39,727 nucleotides of DNA from JAYZDP01 sp036337765 (GTDB lineage Bacteria; Acidobacteriota; Thermoanaerobaculia; Multivoradales; Multivoraceae): contig JAYZDP010000192.1 in the NCBI GenBank assembly GCA_036337765.1, positions 1 to 39,727 on the forward strand, written 5' to 3'. Below the pieces are notes generated by a model. That model made no database searches. It was not told the DNA's origin and saw nothing but the letters and a program-made list of their open reading frames with translations. Shown in pieces: positions 1 through 9,579 of this stretch (the stretch's first letter is position 1; each line of letters begins with the position of its first letter). The position numbers and the translations under genes are program-made.

Positions 1-182
1 TCGTCGATGTCGGTCTTAGTACGTCCGGTCACCCGCTGGATCAGGTGAGTGATGATCCAGTCCGCGACCTTCGCCGCAATCAGCGAGCCGACGACGATCA
101 GCGCGGCATGTACCCAGGCGTTCTCGAGAATGGGCCCGAGCGTCTCGCGAAGGTCTTGAAGTGATTGAGCCAGAGAGTCCAC
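1..182 (-). CDS. Mechanosensitive ion channel (MscS-type), N-terminal fragment
   Basis: Partial gene cut by the window edge; only about 60 N-terminal residues are visible. Read on the minus strand from a GTG at 182, it gives a short amphipathic start (VDSLAQSLQDLRETLGPIL), one hydrophobic membrane segment at about residues 27-45 and then the basic stretch QRVTGRTKTDIDD. That Arg-Thr-Lys-Thr-Asp-Asp pattern after the first helix is typical of small-conductance mechanosensitive channels, which release solutes on hypo-osmotic shock from the inner membrane. The pore helix and the cytoplasmic beta domain lie outside the window, so the family call rests on this short piece. It is divergent from the DUF423 gene, whose start lies 81 bases away. 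Confidence 0.6.
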   Translation of the reverse strand, partial: MDSLAQSLQDLRETLGPILENAWVHAALIVVGSLIAAKVADWIITHLIQRVTGRTKTDID

Positions 183-263
183 CGCGGTGGCCGCGAGTCT
201 AGCAGCGTGCGAGCCTCCGAGAGGTCGCCGGGGGGCTGCTATCGTGGCGCCGGAGGTGGAGTG

Positions 264-632
264 ATGAGCTCGATCTGGATCGCCGCCGGAGCGTTTGTGT
301 CCGCGCTGTCGATCGCCGCCGGTGCGTTTGGAGCCCATGGTCTCGCGGCGCGCCTTGACGAACGCGGCCTCGCACTCTGGGAAACCTCGGCCCGCTACCT
401 CATCTACTCCGGGCTCGGTTTGATCCTGCTCGGCGTCGTCGCCCGTGGCGACGAGAGCCGTGGCTTCGATCTCGTCGGTGGGATGCTCCTCGTCGGGTCC
501 GTGATCTTCAGCGGGACGGTGGCGGTGCTCGCACTCGGCGGGCCGCGATGGCTGGGGGCGGTGACGCCGATCGGCGGCGTCTTGATGATTCTCGGTTTCG
601 TGACGTTCGGGTGGCTGGCGCTGAAGTCATGA
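264..632 (+). CDS. DUF423 family small membrane protein (YgdD-like)
   Basis: A 122-residue protein made of four hydrophobic helices. The N-terminal pattern AGAFGAHGL (about residues 18-26) and the spacing of the helices match the DUF423/YgdD family, inner-membrane proteins of unknown function. The ATG at 264 is chosen because GGAGGTGG lies just upstream (252-259); an open frame extends further upstream but has no family character. The stop codon overlaps the ATG of the next gene by four bases (ATGA at 629-632), so the two genes are probably translated together. Confidence 0.85.
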   Translation: MSSIWIAAGAFVSALSIAAGAFGAHGLAARLDERGLALWETSARYLIYSGLGLILLGVVARGDESRGFDLVGGMLLVGSVIFSGTVAVLALGGPRWLGAVTPIGGVLMILGFVTFGWLALKS

Positions 633-2035
633 ATCCGATGGTGAGCTGCTCGATGAAACGACCCGCGATCTTCTGGCTCGTATCCGCGCTCACCACCGCC
701 TCGGTGGTGAGCGGGCAGGCGGCTCGCAACGGCATCGACTGGCCCTCCTACAGGGGCATCGAGGCCGCCGGTATCGCGGCTGGCTTCGAGGCACCGACCG
801 AGTGGGACCTCGAGAGCGGGTCCAACGTTCGCTGGCAGGCGGATGTCGAAGGTCTAGCGCACTCGAGCCCGGTGATCTGGGGCGATTCGCTGTTCGTGAC
901 CTCTGCCGTTGCCTCTGCCGGCGCCGCCGATCTCAAGGTCGGCCTCTACGGCGATATCGACTCGGCGGACGATGACGGCGAGCAGCGTTGCGAGCTGCAT
1001 CATTTCGACAAGCGGACCGGCGAGCTGCGCTGGCCGCGCGAGGTGTTCGAGGGCCCGCCGCGCACTCGCCGGCACACCAAGTCGACCCACGCCAACCCGA
1101 CGCCGGCCACCGACGGCAAGCGCATCATCGCTTCCTTCGGCTCGGAGGGCCTCTACGCCTGCGACTACGAGGGCAACCGACTCTGGCACAGGGACCTCGG
1201 TGTGCTCGATTCCGGCTACTACATCGCTCCCGGCGCGCAATGGGGCTTCGCCAGCTCGCCCGTGCTCTACGACGGCAAGGTGGTTGTCCAGTGCGACATC
1301 CAGAAGGGCTCGTTTCTGGCGGTGCTCGACGCCTCGACCGGGGCCGAGGTCTGGCGCGCTGCTCGTGACGAGCTGCCGACCTGGAGCACTCCCACTGTCC
1401 ACGCGCCAGACGGAGGCGCTCCGCTGATCTTCGTCAACGGCTACAGGCACATCGGGGCGTACGACTTCGCGTCGGGTGGCGAGGTTTGGAAGCTCAAGGG
1501 CGGCGGCGACATTCCCGTGCCGACGCCCGTCGTCGCCAAGGACCTGGTCTACGTCACCAACGCGCACGGCCGGATGGCACCGGTGTACGCAGTTCGCGTC
1601 GGCGCCAAAGGCGACATCAGCCTTGAGACCGACCAGACGTCGAACTCGGGCGTCGCCTGGAGCACGAAGCGCGACGGAGGCTACATGCAGACCCCGCTGG
1701 TCTACGGCGACGAACTGTACGTCTGTCGTGACAATGGGGTGTTGTCGTGCTTCGACGCGGCCACCGGGGAGCTTCACTACAAGACTCGTCTGGGACAGGG
1801 GCGCACCGGTTTTTCGAGCTCGGGTGTGGCCGCCGACGGCAAGATCTACTTCACCAGCGAGGAGGGCGAGGTGTACGTGATCGCCGCCGGGACCGAGTTC
1901 CGGCAGCTGGCGGTCAACGACCTCGGCGAGGTCCACATGTCGACGCCGGCGATCTCTGAGGGAGTCCTCTATTTCCGGACGCGGGGCCGGGTGATCGCAG
2001 TTGGAGCATCGGCGGGCCCGAAGCGCGAGGGCTGA
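629..2035 (+). CDS. Secreted PQQ-like beta-propeller repeat protein
   Basis: About 468 residues with a signal peptide (MKRPAIFWLVSALTTASVVS, then an AxA-like site), placing it in the periplasm. The mature part begins WPSYRG and contains repeated propeller blades with motifs such as HSSPVIWGDSLFVTSA, FASSPVLYDGKVVVQ, VYVTNAHG and YFTSEEGEVYVI, typical of the PQQ/BamB-like propeller families. Planctomycete- and acidobacterial-type members often begin W-P-x-x-R-G. No dehydrogenase domain or cytochrome motif is visible, so quinoprotein catalysis is unproven and a binding or scaffold role is equally possible. Start: the ATG at 629 overlaps the DUF423 stop; ATGs at 638 and 653 are alternatives, and the one at 653 begins exactly at the signal peptide. 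Its 3' end overlaps the convergent FAD oxidase by 67 bases. Confidence 0.8.
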   Translation: MNPMVSCSMKRPAIFWLVSALTTASVVSGQAARNGIDWPSYRGIEAAGIAAGFEAPTEWDLESGSNVRWQADVEGLAHSSPVIWGDSLFVTSAVASAGAADLKVGLYGDIDSADDDGEQRCELHHFDKRTGELRWPREVFEGPPRTRRHTKSTHANPTPATDGKRIIASFGSEGLYACDYEGNRLWHRDLGVLDSGYYIAPGAQWGFASSPVLYDGKVVVQCDIQKGSFLAVLDASTGAEVWRAARDELPTWSTPTVHAPDGGAPLIFVNGYRHIGAYDFASGGEVWKLKGGGDIPVPTPVVAKDLVYVTNAHGRMAPVYAVRVGAKGDISLETDQTSNSGVAWSTKRDGGYMQTPLVYGDELYVCRDNGVLSCFDAATGELHYKTRLGQGRTGFSSSGVAADGKIYFTSEEGEVYVIAAGTEFRQLAVNDLGEVHMSTPAISEGVLYFRTRGRVIAVGASAGPKREG

Positions 2036-3099
2036 AGCGCCTCGGGGATATTTTCCTCGCCGTGTGTCGCGATCGCGTCGACCAGTACCTTGGCCGAGTA
2101 GGGACCGAGCATGAGGCCGGCGGGCCCATGTCCGGTCGCGACCCATGCGTTGGCGAGGCCCGGTACCTTCCCGACGATCGGCAGGCCGTCCGCGGATAGA
2201 GGGCGGAGGCCGACGCGGATCTCCGCGATCGAGGCACCCGCCAGGCCCGGTGCGAGCTCGAGGGCGCGGTCCAGCACTTCACGGATTCCCGAGGCGGTCG
2301 TCATCGGCTCGAAGCCGGATCCGGTCTCGCGCGTCGCTCCGGCTGCGACGCGGCCGTCGGCCCAAGGAACGAGGTAGTGCTCTCGGAACCCCGACACCAT
2401 CGGCCACTCCGCCGGCGATCGATCCGGCCATCTCAGGTGCACAATCTGGCCCCTCTGCGGCGCGACCGGAAGGTGGCAGCCCAGCGGGTCGACGAGAGGC
2501 GACGTCCAGGCCCCGCCGGCGATGGCCAGGCTCCGACAGTGGTGGACGCCCTCGGCCTCGACGGCGGCTACCGAGCCTGCCTCGACCCGGATGCCGGTGG
2601 CCGTCGCTTGCGCGATCTCGACGCCGAGGTCGGCAGCCCGCGCCTGCAGAGCGTCGTTGATGAGCCGACCATCGACTCGGGCGGCGCGGGGATTGAAGAG
2701 CGCAGCCTCGACCGATGCCAGCGGTGGAAAGCGCTTTTTCGCCGCGGCAGAAGAGAGCGGCTCGAGCCCGTCGCGCTGCTCCAGGAGGGTCTCGATCCGA
2801 CTTCTCTCTTGCGAGTCCAGTGCCACGACCATCAGACCGCAGGTATCGAAGGCAGTCTCGGTTGGCAGGTCGGGGCCCAACTCGTCGTAGTGGCGGCGAG
2901 CGGCGAGTGCGAAGGCCCGGAGCTCACCGCGGCCACCCAGCTCGGTCTCGGGCGACAGGATGCCTGCGCCCGCGTCCGTTGCCCGGCCGTGGTCGCGGCG
3001 GTCGAGCAGCAAAGTGCGCAGCCCGCGCCGGCCGCCCTGGTAGGCAATCGAGGAGCCGACGATGCCGCCACCGACGACGATCAGGTCCCAATCCGGCAT
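1969..3099 (-). CDS. FAD-dependent amino acid oxidase, ThiO/glycine-oxidase-like
   Basis: A 376-residue DAO-family flavoprotein. The N-terminus has the dinucleotide-binding Rossmann motif VVGGGIVGSSIAYQ (Gly10, Gly12, Gly15), followed by an acidic strand end (LLLDRRD). The segment DAGAGILSPETE corresponds to the AAGMLAP region of glycine oxidases, and the C-terminal pattern GLRPLSADGLPIVG...ATGHGPAGLMLGP is the conserved FAD/substrate lid of ThiO-like enzymes. ThiO oxidises glycine to an imine for thiazole synthesis, but no other thiamine gene is nearby, so a D-amino acid or sarcosine oxidase role is also possible. It is divergent from pyruvate phosphate dikinase (42 bases between starts). 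The last 22 codons overlap antisense with the propeller gene. Confidence 0.8.
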   Translation of the reverse strand: MPDWDLIVVGGGIVGSSIAYQGGRRGLRTLLLDRRDHGRATDAGAGILSPETELGGRGELRAFALAARRHYDELGPDLPTETAFDTCGLMVVALDSQERSRIETLLEQRDGLEPLSSAAAKKRFPPLASVEAALFNPRAARVDGRLINDALQARAADLGVEIAQATATGIRVEAGSVAAVEAEGVHHCRSLAIAGGAWTSPLVDPLGCHLPVAPQRGQIVHLRWPDRSPAEWPMVSGFREHYLVPWADGRVAAGATRETGSGFEPMTTASGIREVLDRALELAPGLAGASIAEIRVGLRPLSADGLPIVGKVPGLANAWVATGHGPAGLMLGPYSAKVLVDAIATHGEENIPEALQPSRFGPADAPTAITRPRVRK

Positions 3100-3141
3100 C
3101 GCGCGAGCATAGCTCGGCGTCCCGGTAAACTACGCCCCACC

Positions 3142-5832
<2,691 letters not shown>

Positions 5833-5857
5833 ATCAGAAGACCCAACGCGGACTCCG

Positions 5858-5877
5858 GGCCACCGTTCCGGTGAGCC
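5858..5877. terminator. Weak hairpin between convergent genes
   Basis: GGCCACCG, loop TTC, then CGGTG-A-GCC can fold with one bulged A. It lies between the stop of pyruvate phosphate dikinase (5832) and the stop of the convergent LLM oxidoreductase (5887). No T-run follows on either strand, so a terminator role is only a suggestion. Confidence 0.25.
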
Positions 5878-5886
5878 TCGGTCGAC

Positions 5887-6876
5887 CTACGCGCTCAGCC
5901 CGTCGACGGTCTCCGCGATAGCGGAAACATTTTCGCGCACCCGTGCCGGATCGAGGCCGGCGCTCGGTGAGTAGAGCAGAGCGTGATCGGTGAGGCCCTC
6001 CCACTGTTTGAGCCGGTCACGAACCTCATCGGGTGTGCCGGCGGCCGCGATGGCGTCGACCATCTCGTCGGTGACCGCCGCGACCATGGCCTTGAAGTCG
6101 CCGCGGCGGAACGCCTGCGCGATCTCCTCGCCGATGTCGCTCCAGCCGTGGGGCTCCAGGATCGAGTGGTAGATGCGGGTGGAGTAATAGAACGCGATCT
6201 GGTTGCGTGCCTCGTTTCGAGCCTGCTCTGAGTTGTCCGCGACAGCGGTGATCACGTAGGGCACGAGCTCGCAGTCGCGTCCGTCGAGCTCGGGCAGGAC
6301 GCACTCGGAGATGTAGTGGCGGGTATAGACCGGATGGCCGCAGAGACCGTCCGAGGTTGCCGCGGCTCTTACCATTCCGCGGTTGACGGCGGCGACGTAG
6401 ATCGGGATCGACGGTCGCGCCATGCCGCTACGCTGGTACTGCGGAATGGAGACCTGGTAGTAGCGGCCTTCGAAGGTCAGCCCGTCCCCTTCTGCTTCGG
6501 CGAAGGCCGCTCGGATCAGTGCCACGGCTTCTCGCATACGGGGCGCGGGCGGGTGCTCGAAGGGCACCGAATACCACTTCTCGTTCATATTCCGGGTGCC
6601 ACTACCGAGCCCGAGGATGACCCGTCCACCCGATATCTCGTCGAGGTCCATGGCGGCCGAGGCGGCCAGCATCGGAGTGCGCATGAAGGCATAGGCGATG
6701 CCCGTGCCGAGCCTGACGCGCTCGGTCGCGGCGGCGACTGCGGCAAGGCGGACGAATCCGTTCTGGTTGAAGAACTCGGTTGTCCAGACCGAGTACAGGC
6801 CTCTCGACTCGGCAAGGCGAGCCGCCTCGATCTGTTCTACGATCGAGGCCCCTGTGAGAACTAGGCCGTAGCGCAT
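5887..6876 (-). CDS. LLM-class flavin-dependent oxidoreductase (F420-type)
   Basis: A 329-residue luciferase-like monooxygenase-fold protein. The start MRYGLVLTGASIVEQIEAAR and the blocks ESRGLYSVWTTEFF, RVRLGTGIAYAFMRTPM, LDEISGGRVILGLGSG and PIYVAAVNRGMVRAAA follow the TIM-barrel pattern of the LLM class, in which many members use coenzyme F420 or FMN. The substrate is not evident. The ATG at 6876 fits the family start; an AAGGG sits very close upstream. A long in-frame open stretch before it runs antisense to speD and is not coding. The gene is divergent from speD (117 bases between starts) and convergent with pyruvate phosphate dikinase. Confidence 0.85.
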   Translation of the reverse strand: MRYGLVLTGASIVEQIEAARLAESRGLYSVWTTEFFNQNGFVRLAAVAAATERVRLGTGIAYAFMRTPMLAASAAMDLDEISGGRVILGLGSGTRNMNEKWYSVPFEHPPAPRMREAVALIRAAFAEAEGDGLTFEGRYYQVSIPQYQRSGMARPSIPIYVAAVNRGMVRAAATSDGLCGHPVYTRHYISECVLPELDGRDCELVPYVITAVADNSEQARNEARNQIAFYYSTRIYHSILEPHGWSDIGEEIAQAFRRGDFKAMVAAVTDEMVDAIAAAGTPDEVRDRLKQWEGLTDHALLYSPSAGLDPARVRENVSAIAETVDGLSA

Positions 6877-6936
6877 ACCCTTGCGATGGTAGCGCAGGAA
6901 ACGGCTGGCGAAGGCCGGCTTCGGGCGCCGCGGCGT

Positions 6937-6942
6937 TACAAT
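6937..6942 (+). promoter_or_regulatory. Possible -10 box (TACAAT) upstream of speD
   Basis: TACAAT matches the sigma-70 -10 consensus at five of six positions and lies 51 bases before the speD ATG, in the gap shared with the divergent LLM gene. No convincing -35 box lies 16-18 bases upstream. Confidence 0.25.
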
Positions 6943-6993
6943 CGGCGTCTGCAAGTGGCCCCATCGGTAGGATTTGCCGCGAGCACCCTCCTC

Positions 6994-7419
6994 ATGCAGC
7001 ACGAATCTCTCACGCTGGGCTTGCACGTTTTCGTCGATGCCTGGGGCGCGCCGAGTGACAGGCTCGATGACCCCGAGCTGGTCGAGGCGACCGCGGCCGC
7101 CGCTGCGCAAGCCGCCGGCGCCACCCTGATCAATCTCACGGTTCACCAGTTCAGTCCGCAGGGCGTGACCGCGGTCGCTACGCTCGCCGAGTCCCACCTC
7201 GCCTTGCACACCTGGCCTGAATACGGGTACTTCGGGCTCGATATGTTCCTGTGCGGCGTGGGCACCCCAGAGAAGGCCGTGGAGCTTGCCTGCGATCGGC
7301 TTGGAGCGACCGGCCGTAAGGTGCGCGAAATCGAGCGCACCATGCCCACGCGCCTGGCTGTCGTGACCGAGGGCGAGGATCGTGCGGAGCCGCCGGTCGC
7401 CCGATCTCCCGCTGCCTGA
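6994..7419 (+). CDS. speD: S-adenosylmethionine decarboxylase proenzyme
   Basis: A 141-residue pyruvoyl-dependent enzyme that makes decarboxylated SAM, the aminopropyl donor for spermidine. The hallmark block GVTAVATLAESHLALHTWPE contains the Glu-Ser cleavage site; the serine becomes the pyruvoyl cofactor on self-processing. The following YGYFGLDMFLCGVGTPEKA carries the conserved catalytic Cys region. Size fits the short bacterial class. The ATG at 6994 is chosen by alignment with family starts. No spermidine synthase is adjacent. A YceI-like gene begins two bases after the stop, so the two are probably co-transcribed, though a functional link is not obvious. Confidence 0.92.
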   Translation: MQHESLTLGLHVFVDAWGAPSDRLDDPELVEATAAAAAQAAGATLINLTVHQFSPQGVTAVATLAESHLALHTWPEYGYFGLDMFLCGVGTPEKAVELACDRLGATGRKVREIERTMPTRLAVVTEGEDRAEPPVARSPAA

Positions 7420-7421
7420 GC

Positions 7422-7841
7422 ATGGTTTCGCACGCGAGCGTCGCCGTCGTTCTCGCCCTCGTCGGCTCGGCCGCAGTGCGGGCCGACGAGCATCGGCTGT
7501 TGGTGGACCCGGCGACCGGCGCCGTGGAGGGTGAGATGGTGGTCGATGCGACCTCGCTAGAGAGCGGAAACGCGCGACGCGACAAGCAGATGCACCGCAA
7601 AGTGCTGGCGAGCGCCGAGTACCCGCGCATTGTCTTCCGCCCACGGGCATTCACCGGCGTGTTCGACCTCCAGCCGGTCGACGACGGGGTCCACATCGCT
7701 GTCTCTTTCCAGGTGCCCTACGTGGCGTGGGGGTTGCCGAATCCCAGCCGCGTCGTCCTGCGGGTCGCTAAAGAGGTAGAGGTCGAGATCGAGGGCACGG
7801 TCACGCTAGCGGGGGCCGCGGTAGTCATCACTGCTGACTGA
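7422..7841 (+). CDS. YceI-like periplasmic protein
   Basis: A 139-residue protein with a signal peptide (MVSHASVAVVLALVGSAAVRA). The central block DATSLESGNARRDKQMHRKVL, then YPRIVFRP, matches the YceI lipocalin-like family (S-L-x-T-G-N-x-x-R-D pattern), periplasmic proteins thought to bind isoprenoid lipids or amphiphiles. It is shorter than typical YceI proteins (about 190 residues), so some early strands may be lost or diverged. The last dozen residues (TLAGAAVVITAD) are encoded by the left arm and loop of dispersed repeat copy A, so the native C-terminus may have been replaced. Confidence 0.6.
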   Translation: MVSHASVAVVLALVGSAAVRADEHRLLVDPATGAVEGEMVVDATSLESGNARRDKQMHRKVLASAEYPRIVFRPRAFTGVFDLQPVDDGVHIAVSFQVPYVAWGLPNPSRVVLRVAKEVEVEIEGTVTLAGAAVVITAD

Positions 7842-7920
7842 TCGAATCTGTACTGCGCTCATACCGCGGCCCCCGCTAGCATGCCTTCCCTCCGGGGGGT
7901 GCTGGCCGTGCAGGCCCGGA
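7805..7920 (+). repeat. Dispersed inverted-arm element, copy A
   Basis: This is a 116-bp copy. Left arm 7805-7823 and right arm 7862-7880 are a perfect 19-bp inverted repeat (GCTAGCGGGGGCCGCGGTA and its complement), separated by a 38-base loop. A conserved tail (7881-7920) follows, with TCCCTCCGGG and GCAGGCCCGGA. The left arm lies inside the 3' end of the YceI-like gene, whose stop codon is in the loop; the rest fills the gap to the convergent glycosyltransferase. Related to copies at 9425 and 17224. The folded arms could also act as a transcription terminator for the two convergent genes. Confidence 0.8.
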
Positions 7921-7970
7921 GCTGCTGCGGGAATTCCGGCCAGGAAGAGGAGGGCGTTGCGCGTCTTGCC

Positions 7971-9074
7971 CTACGAGTTCTTGACCCCGCTCGTCGCTCG
8001 TGTGAGCTCTTCGAGAGCGAGATCGAGCGCTGGCGCGCGGGAGCTCCACAGAAAACGTGTCATCGCCGCCCGAGGAGGGTCAGGGTCACGCATCAGTGCC
8101 GCGGCTCGGTCGGCGAGCCCAGGTGCGGAGCCGTCGTAGAAGCAGCGCTCCAGCTCCGGATGGTGTTCGAGGTCCACTAGCTCCGGGTAGGAGAGCCGGC
8201 GGGGGAGGAGGGGTGTGGCTCCTGCGGCCATCGCCTCGACGGCCGCCAGGCCGAAGAACTCGTGTCGCGCCGTGGAGACGAAGAGGTCGGTTTCGGCGAG
8301 AATCTTCAGGTAGTCGTCGCGCGGCTCGACGAAGCCCCAGTGGGCGACGCGATCGCCGAGCCTCGCCCTGGCTCTGTCGAAGACCGCGGGTCGCTCCCTG
8401 TAGGCTTCGCCGAGCACCGAGACCTGGAAGTCGTGCCCGCGTGCGGCCAGCAGGTCGAGTGCCTCGAAGAAAGTGTCGGGCCCTTTGTCGTGCTCCCAGC
8501 GCGCCGCCCACAGGATGTGCGGGACCGAGCCTCGCGGCGCGCGTTCCGCCGGGGGTTGAACGCCCGGGTGAGCCACCTGCGCGCGGGCGCGGATCCTCTC
8601 GGTCACCGCTGCGGGCCGAGGGTGGGGCATCAAGCGAACGAAGGCGGGAATGGCGCCGAGAAAGTCGTCCTGGTGAAAGCTGGAGTTGAACCAGACCCGG
8701 TCGGCGGCGAGCGCGCTGGTGACATTGGTGAGCCCGAAGTGATAGTCGCGCTCCTTCGGGAAGCGCACGGGATAGGTGAGCTGATTCTCGTGGAAGTACA
8801 CGACGGTCGGTACTCCGAGGGGCGTGGCGAGTAGCCCTTTGAGCTCGGCGAGCGCCAACATGTCGGAGCAGAAGCAGACGTCCCAGCTCTCGCCGCTCGA
8901 GCGGCGCTCGTCGATCTCGCCGGCAAACAGTAGTGGGCTCTGGCGCATTCGCCACTTCCACTTGCGAGCCGGTAGGCCTAGCGTCGTCCACGTGTGGCGC
9001 GAGTGACTCTGCCACCCCTCGAGGAAGGCCCGGTGCGAGCCGCCCAGAAAAGGCTCGAGTGCGAGGACTTTCAC
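7971..9074 (-). CDS. tRNA-queuosine alpha-mannosyltransferase-type glycosyltransferase (DUF3524, GTDC1-like)
   Basis: A 367-residue protein whose N-terminal half matches the DUF3524 domain: LEPFLGGSHRAFLEG, LPARKWKWRMR, YFHENQLTYPV and ERDYHFGLTNVTSALAADRVWFNS-type blocks line up with human GTDC1/QTMAN, which adds mannose to queuosine-34 of tRNA-Asp. The C-terminal half is a GT-B glycosyltransferase-1 fold (ILWAARWEHDKGPDTFFEAL; HEFFGLAAVEAMAAGATPLLP with the nucleotide-sugar-binding Glu region). In bacteria the acceptor may be queuosine tRNA as well, but that is an inference from family membership. It starts at a GTG (9074), 14 bases from the divergent dioxygenase remnant. Its 3' end faces repeat copy A. 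Confidence 0.8.
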   Translation of the reverse strand: MKVLALEPFLGGSHRAFLEGWQSHSRHTWTTLGLPARKWKWRMRQSPLLFAGEIDERRSSGESWDVCFCSDMLALAELKGLLATPLGVPTVVYFHENQLTYPVRFPKERDYHFGLTNVTSALAADRVWFNSSFHQDDFLGAIPAFVRLMPHPRPAAVTERIRARAQVAHPGVQPPAERAPRGSVPHILWAARWEHDKGPDTFFEALDLLAARGHDFQVSVLGEAYRERPAVFDRARARLGDRVAHWGFVEPRDDYLKILAETDLFVSTARHEFFGLAAVEAMAAGATPLLPRRLSYPELVDLEHHPELERCFYDGSAPGLADRAAALMRDPDPPRAAMTRFLWSSRAPALDLALEELTRATSGVKNS

Positions 9075-9088
9075 GGCATAGGAATAGC

Positions 9089-9454
9089 ATGGCCGTGATG
9101 ACCGCAGTCAGTGGCCTGCACCACATCACCTGCATCGCTCGGGATCCTCGCCGGAATCTCGACTTCTATCGCGGCCTGCTCGGGCTGCGGCTGGTCAAGA
9201 AAACGGTGAACCAGGATGCACCCGAGACGTATCACCTGTTCTACGCCGACGCTCAGGGCAGCCCCGGTACGGATCTGACCCTTTTTCCCTGGCCCGGAAT
9301 GCCGGACGGGAGGCGGGGGACGGGCTTGGCAGACGAAGTGCTACTCGCCATTCCGCAGGGCGGCCGCAGCGTTCTGGCGCGAATTCGATCGGTCGCTTCA
9401 GGGCGTGGCGCAGCAGTATCGGGGGCTGGCGGAGGCCCCGGTAGTCACGGCTGA
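9089..9454 (+). pseudogene. Truncated VOC-family ring-cleaving dioxygenase
   Basis: The first ~90 codons are a good match to the N-terminus of glyoxalase/VOC ring-cleaving dioxygenases (HHITCIARDPRRNLDFY, LGLRLVKKTVNQDAPETYHL, GSPGTDLTLFPWPG), which are normally about 310 residues with a second VOC half and a His-His-Glu metal site. Here the family match stops after LLAIPQG near 9360. The same frame then runs on with poor codon bias to a TGA at 9454. The adjacent +1 frame has strong GC3 and reads AFWREFDRSLQGVAQQYRG, a possible fragment of another gene, before running into repeat copy B. I read this as a deletion junction. The second half of the enzyme is missing, so activity is unlikely. Confidence 0.65.
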
Positions 9455-9541
9455 GTGAGGAGTCGAAGCTGGAGCGCGCTCATACCGCGGCCTTCGCCAG
9501 CATGCCGTCCCTCCGGGCAGCGCTCGCCGCGCAGGCCCGGA
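9425..9541 (+). repeat. Dispersed inverted-arm element, copy B
   Basis: This is a 117-bp copy. Left arm 9425-9443 and right arm 9483-9501 are complementary at 17 of 19 positions, with a 39-base loop and the same tail as copy A (TCCCTCCGGG, then GCAGGCCCGGA ending at 9541). The left arm starts inside the remnant reading frame of the truncated dioxygenase locus. The element fills the gap to the convergent flavoprotein gene. Confidence 0.8.
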
Positions 9542-9579
9542 CCGGATCGGCCGCGGTGCCTTGAGTCGACGAGATCGAT

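Noticed and set aside
854..2146. 430-residue minus-strand open frame.
   Set aside because: Shadow of the PQQ-propeller gene; Arg/His/Val-rich with no domain pattern.
2377..3141. Long plus-strand open frame fused in front of pyruvate phosphate dikinase (would give about 1150 residues).
   Set aside because: It is the complement of the ThiO-like oxidase, has no family character, and the dikinase family start is reached at TTG 3142.
6877..7650. Long N-terminal extension of the LLM oxidoreductase.
   Set aside because: Runs antisense through speD and part of the YceI gene; the family start is the ATG at 6876.
7805..7920. CRISPR or tandem repeat.
   Set aside because: The copies are kilobases apart, in both orientations, without spacers.
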